DNA of 64,000 nt from Achatina immaculata (Eukaryota > Mollusca > Gastropoda > Stylommatophora > Achatinidae), in the NCBI GenBank assembly GCA_009760885.1, contig CM019697.1:31959762-32023761 (forward strand), written 5' to 3'. The first letter of the stretch is position 1. Every line of letters starts with the position of its first letter. Below are positions 41,201-45,582 of this stretch, piece after piece. The notes beneath the pieces are model-generated. The model searched no databases. It was given only the letters and a program-made list of their open reading frames with translations, and was not told the DNA's origin. The translations under genes and the position numbers were made by a program.

Positions 41201-41951
41201 CTAAAGACAGCGAGGCCCTATGCTGCCATAGTAAATGGCAGGTCTAATGGTTTCATTTTCAACCTTGAACGCATTTAACTTTTTGCTGTGAAACTGCACG
41301 AAATCCGGTTCCATGCATCGATTTTTCACTCTGATATATAAGTTTTGTTGTTGTTTTCCACAACTGCTTCTTTTTGTCTAGCACATGACCTTTTCTCTGG
41401 TCGCATTATCTATCGGTTATGTTTTGGATATTTCGTGAAACTTCACTGCTAGTTACTAAGTAATTATCGTCGGGTACATTTTTCATAATTAATCCTTTCA
41501 CAACCAGAAACAGATGGATGAACACACAATGTGACACTAAAAACACTGCCGTTACATTAAGAAACAACGCAAAATAATACTACTTCTATACAACTAAGAG
41601 CCCTTGCATACTTGAAAATATTCTAAAACATTAATTTAAAAATGTCAGGAATGACCTAGTTTAATATTGCAACATTCCTAACATACTAACGTCTTGCTAT
41701 TTCTAACAGTATTTGCTGTTTGTATACTTGTGTGTTCAATGAATGAAAGCGGAAGGCTCAGTCATTGGACAACACAAAAAAAAAAACGGAGCTGCTAATC
41801 GAACATTTTCTTTTGCTTTTCATACACAGCATCATCGAAATATTTATCCAAACTCTAGTTTTACTATATTTTATCACCTTCTGGCAAATGTTCAATCTAA
41901 AATGTTCAGTTACGAAACATATGTATTGTGTAACATACCGTAAGTCGCCAT
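3034..41951 (-). CDS. KIF19: KIF19-like kinesin-8 motor protein gene (spliced, 3' end outside window)
   Basis: Kinesin-8 motor of the KIF19 type. In vertebrates KIF19 walks to microtubule plus ends and depolymerises them, and it limits the length of motile cilia. Eleven exons were joined by hand: 41951-41939 (tentative), 37506-37448, 25793-25713, 25178-25068, 20686-20599, 14753-14620, 12573-12448, 11400-11121, 6055-5871, 3863-3713 and 3130-3034. Every junction has GT/AG borders and the phases fit without a gap. The product begins with [13 protein letters not shown] after a short N-terminus. It then shows the P-loop GPTGAGKT (split between the exons ending 20599 and starting 14753), switch I NATSSRSH, switch II DLAGSE, the helix [31 protein letters not shown], and the neck region [12 protein letters not shown]. 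About 435 residues are visible, covering the whole motor and the start of the stalk. The stalk and tail exons lie below position 1. Introns are large (up to 11.7 kb) and packed with repeats. The family call is firm; exact ortholog status is inferred. Confidence 0.93.
3270..3600 (+). mobile_element. LINE 3' fragments, family E
   Basis: Two short pieces: 3270-3365 (AAGAAAAGAAGATGGGCATA, coding [15 protein letters not shown]) and 3440-3600 ending GCCCTATGTGATGCGTGACA GCATGG-like. Between them sits a 70-bp sequence also present at 909-985. They match the pieces at 6489-6720 and 6925-7110. Confidence 0.6.
3713..3863 (-). CDS. KIF19: KIF19 exon: neck and start of coiled coil
   Basis: 151 bases, phase 0 to phase 1. 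It reads [20 protein letters not shown] then [20 protein letters not shown], matching the neck and first coiled-coil heptads that follow the motor in KIF19. Donor GTGAGT. Confidence 0.93.
4020..4652 (+). mobile_element. 5'-truncated LINE, family D (reverse transcriptase C-terminus)
   Basis: Encodes [39 protein letters not shown], then after frameshifts [20 protein letters not shown] and LKYFGHIK. The tail is ATGACTGACTGAC. TTCTATATT at 4011-4019 and 4653-4661 is a probable 9-bp target duplication. It lies in a KIF19 intron. Confidence 0.8.
4858..5395. repeat. Minisatellite, about 57-bp unit, 9-10 copies
   Basis: Tandem units carry GATCTTGAAGCTGGGGAA followed by TGTGTGATTAACTGGGATG. Units vary and some are shortened (for example near 5230-5330). 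It is intronic in KIF19. Confidence 0.9.
5871..6055 (-). CDS. KIF19: KIF19 exon: end of motor core
   Basis: 185 bases, phase 1 to phase 0. It reads (S)[19 protein letters not shown], then [20 protein letters not shown] and [20 protein letters not shown] sequence ([17 protein letters not shown]). A 26-bp stretch that includes the donor is duplicated just downstream, giving a second potential donor near 5844. Confidence 0.95.
6404..6442. repeat. (AT)n microsatellite
   Basis: About 19 AT units directly before a family E LINE fragment. Confidence 0.9.
6489..6720 (+). mobile_element. LINE 3' end, family E
   Basis: Codes in shifted frames for [24 protein letters not shown] sequence, then [18 protein letters not shown], ending GGCATGGGAAGGATATAATA. 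It matches 6925-7110 (+) and 42545-43000, 52245-52410 and 25275-25390 (all minus). Confidence 0.65.
6925..7110 (+). mobile_element. LINE 3' end, family E (diverged copy)
   Basis: Carries CACACGAAACTCTGGAGAGA, AAGATCCCTTGATGAGATTG and GCGAGCCCTATGTGATTTAA, parallel to 6540-6700. The reading frame is lost. Confidence 0.6.
7111..8050. other. AT-rich KIF19 intron, no gene seen
   Basis: No open frame with family resemblance. Contains a short-period repeat at 7720-7870 (CACTACCAAGTTTGGTTTTT, about 23-26 bp, six loose copies). Confidence 0.6.
8148..8658 (+). mobile_element. 5'-truncated RTE-like LINE (family A)
   Basis: Nearly identical to 32484-32987 of the full-length copy. Encodes [54 protein letters not shown] and ends ALGT before an AG repeat tail. 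One early stop replaces RR (TGA at about 8298). Both flanks are (AT)n, so it landed in a microsatellite. Confidence 0.85.
8640..8722. repeat. (AG)n then (AT)n microsatellite
   Basis: The AG run is the tail of the LINE; the AT run with ATAC interruptions follows. Confidence 0.85.
8730..8885 (+). repeat. Unclassified retroposon-like fragment with GAA tail
   Basis: AT-rich flanks enclose about 140 bases ending CACAGAAGAAGAAGAAAA. The GAA tail resembles family B and the repeats at 25875 and 52005, but I cannot assign it. Confidence 0.4.
8948..9706 (+). mobile_element. 5'-truncated LINE, family C (GAT tail)
   Basis: An open frame of 239 codons (8972-9691) encodes the C-terminal part of a LINE reverse transcriptase: [80 protein letters not shown], ending SRHGT. 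The tail is (GAT)n. TTCCATGGT at 8939-8947 and 9707-9715 is a probable 9-bp target duplication. The longest intact copy of this family here. Confidence 0.88.
9720..9930 (-). mobile_element. LINE 3' fragment (GKRERGRPKATWW type)
   Basis: The minus strand gives ERGRPKATW-like and [15 protein letters not shown] sequence, the usual last codons of another LINE reverse transcriptase. Frame broken. Confidence 0.5.
10015..10225 (+). mobile_element. LINE 3' end, family D
   Basis: TCTTGGAAGGGTACACAATG GGAAAAAG-type sequence; codes [14 protein letters not shown] and EAKFRKGH in broken frames; ends AATGAATGAAAG. Matches 4480-4650 and 52850-53055. Confidence 0.75.
10281..10957. mobile_element. piggyBac-like non-autonomous element, copy 1
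   Basis: Flanked by TTAA (10277-10280 and 10958-10961). Ends start CTCTT from both sides (left CTCTTTGACTGCC; right reversed CTCTTCCCGGG). The interior is shared with the element at 23592-24478, for example GGAGAAGTAGTTAGAWGGTT and TTTATGAAATCTTCWTACAT. No transposase is encoded. TTAA target sites and short terminal repeats fit the piggyBac superfamily. Confidence 0.6.
10962..11062 (-). repeat. tRNA-like SINE head
   Basis: The minus strand reads GCAGACGTGGTAGCTTAGTG GTTAGTGCAC, then GAGGTTTGAATAT, resembling pol III box A and box B. It abuts the piggyBac-like element and ends about 60 bases from the KIF19 exon at 11121. Confidence 0.5.
11121..11400 (-). CDS. KIF19: KIF19 exon: switch I and switch II
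   Basis: 280 bases, phase 0 to phase 1. It contains [19 protein letters not shown] (switch I, NxxSSRSH), [20 protein letters not shown] (switch II, DLAGSE) and [16 protein letters not shown]. Acceptor GTGCAG, donor GTAAGT. These are the nucleotide-sensing and microtubule-binding elements of the motor. Confidence 0.96.
11470..12440. other. KIF19 intron without recognisable gene
   Basis: Unique-looking AT-rich sequence; the only structure is a short GAT run near 12285 and A-rich stretches near 12390. Confidence 0.5.
12448..12573 (-). CDS. KIF19: KIF19 exon: [10 protein letters not shown] segment
   Basis: 42 codons, phase 0 to phase 0. It starts [20 protein letters not shown] and ends [12 protein letters not shown]. 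With the preceding exon it forms the invariant kinesin string SYLEIYNE. Confidence 0.94.
12785..13470 (-). mobile_element. LINE reverse-transcriptase C-terminal fragment
   Basis: The minus strand encodes [39 protein letters not shown] sequence, then [28 protein letters not shown] and GLCPQGSEW with frame breaks. Related to family A (same RT layout) but diverged. Confidence 0.8.
13723..13956. repeat. 78-bp in-frame triplication
   Basis: Three copies of 78 bases start AGTAMCCAAGAGCACTCAAA at 13723, 13801 and 13879. 78 is divisible by three, so 26 codons ([26 protein letters not shown]) repeat in frame. Confidence 0.9.
14249..14288. repeat. (GA)n microsatellite
   Basis: About 19 GA units at the end of the LINE fragment. 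Confidence 0.9.
14620..14753 (-). CDS. KIF19: KIF19 exon: P-loop and helix
   Basis: 134 bases, phase 1 to phase 0. It continues the P-loop as (G)[20 protein letters not shown] and ends KVTMSYLE. Alanine replaces the cysteine seen in the vertebrate GPTGCGKT, a common variant that keeps the Walker A pattern. Confidence 0.94.
14880..15012. repeat. 32-bp tandem repeat, four copies
   Basis: Units TATGTTCCATAAAATGAACT plus GGAAATTTCAGT, just upstream of the P-loop exon on the minus strand. Confidence 0.85.
15690..16035. repeat. Nested minisatellite (10-bp motifs within a 93-bp unit)
   Basis: Short motifs such as GATTGATAGGTAGGACTGAT recur, and a 93-bp block (TTTGGAGGTACACCTCTGAG start) is duplicated. 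The open frames across it are repeat artefacts. Confidence 0.85.
16526..17235 (-). mobile_element. LINE, family D (longest copy)
   Basis: The minus strand encodes [67 protein letters not shown], then after a frameshift [20 protein letters not shown] and [12 protein letters not shown], followed by (GAAT)n. It is the C-terminal third of a LINE reverse transcriptase. The best reference here for the inverted copy at 21190. Confidence 0.88.
17318..17910. repeat. 37-bp minisatellite, about 16 copies
   Basis: Units TGTCTGGTAACATGTCACAG plus TGGTGAACTGTACTTAA; variants replace TCTGG by TTTTGG or GGTG by TTGTG. Intronic in KIF19. Confidence 0.93.
18060..18620. repeat. A-rich, purine-biased low-complexity tract
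   Basis: Over 550 bases the plus strand is dominated by AAAATAAAA / AAAGAAAATAAA type words with few C or T runs. It looks like a degraded tandem repeat of A-rich units (AAGAATAAAAT). No gene. Confidence 0.7.
18621..19640. other. KIF19 intron, nothing recognised
   Basis: Only a (GA)n run at 19548-19564 stands out. Confidence 0.5.
19650..19730 (+). repeat. Short dispersed repeat, copy 1
   Basis: Begins TTGGCAAACTAGAACCTGCT and includes GGGGCAAGGA, then TGCTATATTCCCCATTA. The same sequence with few changes is at 23236-23330. Confidence 0.7.
19735..20250 (-). mobile_element. LINE reverse-transcriptase C-terminal fragment (GHVHQM type)
   Basis: The minus strand encodes [20 protein letters not shown], then [14 protein letters not shown] and [16 protein letters not shown]. 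This matches the usual LINE ending RRLRWLGHVHRM...RDMKALGID. Frames are broken. About 480 bases from a KIF19 exon. Confidence 0.7.
20599..20686 (-). CDS. KIF19: KIF19 exon: start of P-loop
   Basis: 88 bases, phase 0 to phase 1. It reads [20 protein letters not shown] then ATVFAYGPT plus the first base of glycine. The ATP-binding P-loop is completed by the next exon at 14753. Confidence 0.94.
21190..21770 (+). mobile_element. LINE, family D, with an internal 180-bp inversion
   Basis: 21195-21380 runs plus ([20 protein letters not shown] ... [10 protein letters not shown]). 21381-21560 is the adjoining family D segment in reverse orientation ([10 protein letters not shown] to LKYF). 21561-21770 is plus again (HDNLEKT, then [18 protein letters not shown]). 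Compare 16526-17235. Both breakpoints fall at TTAA. Confidence 0.85.
22140..22480 (+). mobile_element. LINE 3' end, family C, with long GAT tail
   Basis: Encodes [40 protein letters not shown] and SRHGT, then (GAT)n/(GAC)n to 22476. Same C-terminus as 9430-9690. Confidence 0.85.
22560..23000 (-). mobile_element. LINE reverse-transcriptase fragment, family C, inverted
   Basis: On the minus strand [16 protein letters not shown], then KIGSHNIS and, after breaks, [13 protein letters not shown] and TTVTADRKC appear. This is the RT block upstream of the family C 3' end, lying tail to tail with the plus copy at 22140. Confidence 0.6.
23236..23330 (+). repeat. Short dispersed repeat, copy 2
   Basis: Partner of 19650-19730; includes TAATGGGGGCAAGGACTGCT ATATTCCCC. 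Preceded by a poly-G run at 23164-23180. Confidence 0.7.
23592..24478. mobile_element. piggyBac-like non-autonomous element, copy 2, with internal minisatellite
   Basis: Flanked by TTAA (23588-23591 and 24479-24482). Ends read CTCTTTCCATGCC (left) and CTCTTTAAATGCTGG (right, reversed). The interior from about 23940 aligns with 10440-10930. The left end carries the 42-bp tandem repeat at 23595-23870. No coding capacity. Confidence 0.65.
23595..23870. repeat. 42-bp minisatellite, six copies
   Basis: Unit TTTGGTGCCTTGGGCAGTAC plus ACTGGCATAGTTGATTTTTTAA. 42 is a multiple of three, so it creates a spurious repeated open frame on the minus strand. Confidence 0.92.
24568..24825 (-). mobile_element. 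tRNA-derived SINE, full length
   Basis: The minus strand starts GGGTGTCTGAGTGGTGAAGTGG-type sequence with box A TGGTGAAGTGG and box B near GATTTGAATC, and ends with the 3' part GGATTACCTTTACC. ATATGAAGAGG at 24557-24567 and 24826-24836 is an 11-bp target duplication. Same family as 37828-38077. Confidence 0.85.
25068..25178 (-). CDS. KIF19: KIF19 exon: [11 protein letters not shown] segment
   Basis: 37 codons, phase 0 to phase 0, acceptor CTACAG and donor GTCAGT. It reads [20 protein letters not shown] then [17 protein letters not shown]. The DPxxDPDDILRxxRSREK signature is typical of KIF19 among kinesins. Confidence 0.94.
25275..25390 (-). mobile_element. LINE 3' end fragment, family E
   Basis: CATCCTTCCTGTGCCGTTAA ATGTTAC and GGCTCCCATGGTGGTTTGCC match the reversed 3' end at 6590-6700. 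Confidence 0.55.
25420..25665 (+). mobile_element. SINE, second family
   Basis: Contains a box B-like CTGGTTTGAATTCACACTCA and a body GGGTCAACCCAGCCTC...GCGAGGTAAGGCGCTGGCAT. It is repeated in reverse at 36840-37110. It ends about 50 bases from the KIF19 exon 25713. Confidence 0.6.
25713..25793 (-). CDS. KIF19: KIF19 exon: first beta strand of motor
   Basis: 27 codons, phase 0 at both ends, acceptor TCCTTAG and donor GTAAGT. It reads [22 protein letters not shown] and ends VENN. The VALRIRP string is the first strand of the kinesin motor core. Confidence 0.92.
25875..26370 (-). repeat. Retroposon-like repeat with GAA tail and 88-bp tandem part
   Basis: On the minus strand it ends in (GAA)n (25875-25892). 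25893-26120 is shared with 52015-52210 (TTCTACCACCAARACCGCMC, CTGTGGTCCTCG). 26121-26370 holds 2.7 copies of an 88-89 bp unit beginning GTTGGACTTTCTCACCGGAA. Family unknown. Confidence 0.65.
26371..26915. other. Intronic DNA, nothing recognised
   Basis: No family resemblance in any frame, no repeats beyond short A/T runs. Confidence 0.5.
26916..27300. repeat. 35-bp minisatellite with a palindrome in each unit
   Basis: About ten units of CTAACTACAACATTGTCCTA plus AAAAGGACAATCCAT. Each unit contains TTGTCCT and AGGACAA around AAA, so every unit can form a small hairpin. Confidence 0.9.
27530..27583. repeat. Near-perfect foldback (hairpin) of about 24-bp arms
   Basis: Left arm CAGGGTTTCTCACAAAAAAT, right arm ATTTTTTTTGTGAGAAACCCTG, loop of a few bases. 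The arms differ only in the length of the A/T run. Confidence 0.85.
27745..27998 (-). mobile_element. tRNA-derived SINE, diverged copy
   Basis: Same layout as 24568-24825: GGGATATGGTGCCCATATTT, CAGCATCATGA, CCAGATTCAAACTACC (box B region), and AGTGCATTAG-type box A region reversed. Diverged and older. Confidence 0.75.
28000..28440. other. Intronic DNA, nothing recognised
   Basis: Purine-rich, no gene; a scrap CAGCATGGCACATGATGATG near 28363 resembles the family C 3' end. Confidence 0.4.
28493..28938 (+). mobile_element. 5'-truncated LINE, family C
   Basis: Encodes [29 protein letters not shown] (stop), [20 protein letters not shown] and [20 protein letters not shown], ending SRHGT and (GAT)n. 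AGCATTGTAAA at 28482-28492 and 28939-28949 is an 11-bp target duplication. About 97% like 9270-9690 by eye. Confidence 0.88.
29012..29430. repeat. 51-bp minisatellite, about eight copies
   Basis: Units CTTCAACAATTGACAGTCAC plus ATAAGCTATGAACCACTTAT TTGTGTTCTAT. It ends where the family B LINE begins. Confidence 0.92.
29992..30459 (+). pseudogene. LINE family A endonuclease, first part
   Basis: Reads [54 protein letters not shown] and [14 protein letters not shown]: motifs of the apurinic endonuclease-like domain that nicks the target DNA. The frame is lost after LKEIF at a T5 run (30431-30435); one more T would keep it open. Confidence 0.88.
30434..31388 (+). pseudogene. LINE family A endonuclease C-terminus and linker
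   Basis: Continues [27 protein letters not shown], then [18 protein letters not shown] and [12 protein letters not shown], the catalytic aspartate/histidine motifs of the APE fold, then a basic helical linker. The frame is lost at an A5 run (31348-31352); one more A restores [14 protein letters not shown]. Confidence 0.87.
31353..32968 (+). CDS. LINE family A reverse transcriptase (open to stop)
   Basis: An uninterrupted frame of over 500 codons. Motifs: [71 protein letters not shown] (motif A), [20 protein letters not shown] (motif B), [15 protein letters not shown] (catalytic ADD, motif C), [32 protein letters not shown] and [14 protein letters not shown], ending ALGT. It primes reverse transcription at the nicked target. 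In nature it would be the C-terminal part of one long protein with the endonuclease. Confidence 0.93.
34583..35222 (+). pseudogene. LINE family B RNase H domain, degraded
   Basis: [20 protein letters not shown] and [17 protein letters not shown] in one frame, an in-frame stop at 34838, then [20 protein letters not shown] in the next. The DG, E and DH residues fit a type I RNase H. Then [20 protein letters not shown] and a damaged cysteine region. Confidence 0.85.
35400..36835. other. KIF19 intron, nothing recognised
   Basis: AT-rich unique sequence with A-runs at 36670 and 36710; no gene, no clear repeat. Confidence 0.5.
36840..37110 (-). mobile_element. SINE, second family, reverse copy
   Basis: Reversed relative to 25420-25665: shared TTAGTACCTTCACATTTCTAG, CACTGCAGCATTTGAGC and AAAGCCCCAGGTAACA stretches. 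The (reversed) box B GAGTGTGAAACTTAAC region lies near 37035. Confidence 0.6.
37448..37506 (-). CDS. KIF19: KIF19 N-terminal exon
   Basis: Codons from the ATG at 37501 read [18 protein letters not shown] and end exactly at a GTATGT donor in phase 0. The next exon begins VALRIRPL, so the join gives QNLTVALRIRP, the usual start of KIF19 proteins. The acceptor is taken as the AG at 37508-37507, which also keeps the upstream ATG exon in frame; an alternative CAG lies a few bases upstream. Confidence 0.8.
37724..38270 (-). mobile_element. LINE 3' end, family A, interrupted by a SINE
   Basis: Starts with the (CT)n tail, then AGCTTTTGCAAGGGTTTTCT and, after the SINE, GAGCCCTCTATTGCTCAACA TCCTG to TTTCCTCAATAATCAAAGTC. 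This is the reverse of 32700-32985. Diverged and dead. Confidence 0.82.
37828..38077 (+). mobile_element. tRNA-derived SINE, full length, nested in LINE
   Basis: The first 75 bases resemble a tRNA: GTGTCTGAGTGGCGAAGTGG (box A TGGCGAAGTGG), anticodon-like arm TGGTCTCTCA, box B GGTTCAAATCC. The body includes GGGCACTAACACCATATCCC and the 3' end GGATTACCTTTAC. CTTGTCCAGG at 37818-37827 and 38078-38087 is a 10-bp target duplication. The best consensus copy here; not a functional tRNA gene because it continues into the SINE body and is repeated. Confidence 0.88.
38280..38990. other. No gene recognised
   Basis: A 64-codon frame at 38696-38890 ([20 protein letters not shown]) has no family I know and is probably a retroposon scrap. 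(AT)n at 38309-38323. Confidence 0.4.
38996..39260 (+). mobile_element. SINE fragments
   Basis: 38996-39045 repeats the SINE 3' end (CCCTATGTGCGTCTAAGGCA). 39120-39260 repeats its middle (ACACCCCAGTCAATCCAGCT, AGCCAGGCATAAAACAGTCC), diverged. Confidence 0.6.
39660..41265 (+). mobile_element. Degraded I-type LINE with RNase H region (relative of family B)
   Basis: In broken frames: [39 protein letters not shown], then a decayed RNase H part and [33 protein letters not shown]. It ends CTAAAGACAGCGAGGCCCTA. Much older than the family B copies. Confidence 0.75.
41266..41930. other. KIF19 intron next to first exon, nothing recognised
   Basis: AT-rich, no repeats seen. Confidence 0.5.
41939..41951 (-). 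CDS. KIF19: KIF19 probable first coding exon (five codons)
   Basis: Reads ATGGCGACTTACG followed by a GTATGT donor. The ATG has A at -3 and G at +4, a good initiation context. It ends in phase 1. Joined to the acceptor at 37507 it gives MATYVN then the MTDIKSQ exon in frame. It sits at the edge of a CpG-rich patch, as a first exon should. The alternative is that this exon is 5' UTR with a short upstream frame and that translation starts at 37501. There is no transcript evidence. Confidence 0.45.
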
Positions 41952-42200
41952 GATGGCATAGTATGTCGCCTGGTGATGCTCGCGGTGGCTCATGGGATAG
42001 ACAAACTGACAAGGGCGCGTACACCACTTTCCAGTCTGATCACTGTCATCGATAAGGGTTATTGATCGCGGGCCCAACATTCGGTGAGAGCTGCCACTAA
42101 GTACACTGCTGTATGATATTGATCCATTTGCCGCCGTAAAGTGAGAATGCTATACCGAGCATTAGTTCCGGCTCGCGAAGTCCACTAAATTTGTACTGAA
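41952..42200 (-). promoter_or_regulatory. CpG-rich probable KIF19 promoter / 5' UTR
   Basis: I count about 15-17 CpG dinucleotides in roughly 260 bases (for example GCGCG, CTCGCGG, ATCGCGGG), in otherwise CpG-poor, AT-rich DNA. It lies directly upstream of the tentative first KIF19 exon and downstream of the PGS1 end. This is typical of an unmethylated animal promoter. No TATA box is obvious. Confidence 0.45.
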
Positions 42201-42544
42201 TCCACAAAATCGAATTCCACGAAAGAAGAAAAATGTAATGATTTGTGCGGGCGTCTTTTCAAAGATAGAAAAGGTGAATAGATGTGTATGGTGCAGTTTT
42301 ACAAAGCGGCAGACGGAGTGAGTAAAATGAGGGGGGGGAGGGGGGAACCCAACTAAATATTGGATATTGTATGTTTTGTTTTTTTCATTTATACATTCTC
42401 ATCTTACTCTCATACTTTATAACTGCACCATACACCTCTTTTCACCTTTATTATTTGAACCAGCTTTACCTTTAACTGTCACAAAGATAGAAAACAGAGA
42501 GAGAGAGAGTCTGTATAAATTTTAAAGAGAAATAATGAATAGAA

Positions 42545-43000
42545 TAACTTGCATTTGACATCTTACATCGTTCCCCTGCCATTGAATGTCACATTTGGCT
42601 CGCATGGTAGTTCGCCAAGTTTTCCTGTTTTCGGCGAGCTTTTCAACTTCATCAATGGATTTTATGCCTACTAATTTGGCCTCTCTTAACAATGTCCTCT
42701 TTAGAGTTTCATGTGGTTGACTTCTTTTTCTTCGGCCTGTTGTGTTCCACTTGATAGCTTGTTTTGGGGATTCTCTGATTGTTTCTTCTCATCACATGAC
42801 CGACATATGTCCATCTCCTTTTTCTGATCACCCATGAGACTGGTTGTTGTTTACTTATCTGCCTTATCTCTGCATTGTTCTTGAATTCGTTCCACATTAT
42901 ATTGAGTATTTTCCATATGCGTTCGTTTTCAAAAGAGTCTAATTTCTTGTCTATTTCTTTAGTTGTTTTCTAATTTTCGTATGCATAAATGAGGGTGGAT
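42545..43000 (-). mobile_element. LINE 3' end, family E (longest copy)
   Basis: The minus strand encodes [49 protein letters not shown], then after a frameshift the C-terminus. Its 3' end reads as the reverse of CCATTGAATGTCACATTTGG. Confidence 0.78.
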
Positions 43001-43199
43001 ATTACATTTGAGTTGAATAATCTTAGCTTGGTTTTTGTGCTTATAACCTTTGAGTGCCATATGTTCTCAAGATTCTTGAAGGTCAATGCTGCTTTTGCAA
43101 TTCTAATTCAAACTTCCTTTCTGGTGTCACAAGGTCTATGTAGCAGTCACGGTATGCAAATTGGTTTATTTTTATTTGCATTTGACATACTGGACAGAC

Positions 43200-44735
43200 G
43201 ACATCTTAGGACTGATGGACAAGAGGAGGAGAAGTAAAAATACCAAGAAAAATATTACAAGATAAATAAAGAAATAAGACACAAATGCAGAGAAGCAAAG
43301 GAAGTGTGGTTAAATGAAGAGTGCAGACAAACAGAGGACTCATAATAAAGACAGCAAAAACATGCACAAACGAATTAGTGAACTCACAGGCAGGAAAACA
43401 AAATATACCACAGGATGCCTAAAATCAAAAGAAGGTAAAATGTTAATGGGAAAAGAAGACATTGTGGACAGAGTACATTGGTGAGCTATATGGAGTAAGA
43501 CCAGAATTAACACCAGATACTGAAAACTGTAACAGACCACCAATACATAAAGATGAAATCATAGATGCCATCAAACACATGGAAGAAAGGAAAAGCGACT
43601 GAGCCTGATAATATAACAATAGAAGAAATAGATGCACTAGAGGAAATAGGAATAAAAATAATAACCAAGTTACTGAATGACATTTACAACAGTGGTTATA
43701 TTCCCAGTGACCTGATTAAATCCACGTTTATAGCACTACCAAAGAAACCAGGTGCAAAGGAATGTGACGACCACCGGACTATCAGCCTCTCATGTCACAT
43801 AATGAAGCTACTTCTGAGAATAATTATGAGAAGAACAAGGAAAAGATAAAAATGGAAATAGCAGATGAACAGTTTGGATTTATTGAAGGAAAGGGAACAC
43901 ACAATGCCATTTATGCTTTATGAACACTAACAGAAAGAGCTTTAGAAGTGCAGAAAGATCTCTACTTATTCTTCATTGATTACACCAAGGCATTCAACAA
44001 AGTGAAACATAATGAAATTATTAAAATGCTTGAAGACATCAATATAGATGGCAAAGACCTGAGGATTGTAAAACATCTATACTGGCAGCAAGAAGGAGCA
44101 ACTCGAGTTGAAAATAGAACTGGAAAATAAAGCAGGTGCAGAAATTCAAATACCTTGGAGCAGTAGTAACTTTAGATGGGAAATGCTGAACAGAAATTAG
44201 GAACAGAATAGGCCAAGCAAAGACTGCATTTCAGAGAATGAGAAACATGCAACACATCCTTATCAATTAATGTTAGAAAACAAGTCCTAAAATGCTATAT
44301 TGAACCTATCTTGTTATATGGAAGAGAATCATGGACAATAGGCAGGTCTGCACAAAAATCATTGACAGCAGCAGAAATGTGGTTTATCAGATGAATGTTG
44401 CGAATCCCCTAGACAGCAAAAATAATTAATGAAGAATGTATGAGATGAGCTGGAGAGAAAAAAATCTTGTCAAAAAAATAAGAGAGAGACAATGTACTTT
44501 CATAGGACATGCAATGAGAAGAGGGGGCATTGAAATATTATAACAACAGGAAAATGGAAGGAAGAAGATCAAGAGGAAGACCAAGAGAAATGATACTGGA
44601 CAGTCTGACAGGATGGTGTGAGAGGAGATCACCAACTGAGCTGATGGCCTGTATGAAGGATCGTGTATTCTGGAGAAGCATAATAGCCAACGCCAGTCGG
44701 CACGGCACTTGATGATGATAATGATGATGATACTG
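43200..44735 (+). mobile_element. LINE, family C, longer copy with an internal deletion
   Basis: Codes in broken frames for TGRKTKYTTGCLKSKEGKML, ATEPDNITIEEIDALEEIGI, STFIALPKKPGAKECDDHRT (RT fingers), EQFGFIEGKGTHNAIYAL, LFFIDYTKAFNKVKHNEIIK (motif A), then jumps at about 44130 to [14 protein letters not shown] sequence and the 3' end [25 protein letters not shown], (GAT)n. The deletion removes motifs B and C. Confidence 0.85.
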
Positions 44736-45424
44736 GACCTGTAATGAAAATCATACTTAAGGGAAAAGTTCAAGAGAACGACGATTTAATCAGCTTGGCT
44801 GAGTGCAGCGTCAGAACAAAGGACAGAAGAGCCTGAAAATCCGCTGCAGCCAGCTTTCCTTGTAGATATGTCACAGAATGATAATGAATAAAAGAATCTT
44901 TGCCCTTTTTTTCAAATTTTAAACAAAAAATGTATTGACTATGCCGAGTATTAGTACTGTAATTTGTGTCATGCTGTGGTTTTCCAAGCGGAACACTTTT
45001 CTCTCCACTGTAGATTTTTGCCATGGTAGACTAGGTTTTCCTCATATCCGAACTGTACAAAAGATAATGAAAAGCACATACACACATATGGAGGAGGGTC
45101 TTAGAAGAATTAAGAAAATGGAGACCAATATATATTTTTAACATAATAGAAAACAAAACCATAATCGTATTTTGCAACACTGCATTAAAGATGCCCATGC
45201 AAAACTGAAAGAAAGAAAGAAGTCTGCAATGAAGTCAATTATTGTATACTGGCACTATCAAATGCAAACATCATTTTCATATAACAAACTCTGAGCTATG
45301 ATGACCTTTGTTCATAAAGTAAGAGAGATCGAAGAAGAAAAATGTTATCGGGCATACCAGTCACAAAGCTGGTGAACAGTCAGTTTCTCAAGCAGAATTT
45401 GCACATACACCGGCCATGGATAGG

Positions 45425-45582
45425 TCTGGTAGGACGTGGAAATTGTTTAAATAGAGACCTGTGACATGTGGTCGGTGGGTTGTAACTGGGAGTGGTGGAT
45501 GGGGAACCGGGGAGGGGAGAGAGAGTGACGCACTACTGGCCTAGCTGGGAGAATTTGAAACAGGTGATTGGGGAAGAGGTGT
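45425..45582. repeat. Left arm of 158-bp inverted repeat
   Basis: Exact reverse complement of 46391-46548 over the whole length on reading base by base, with an 808-bp spacer. Confidence 0.93.
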
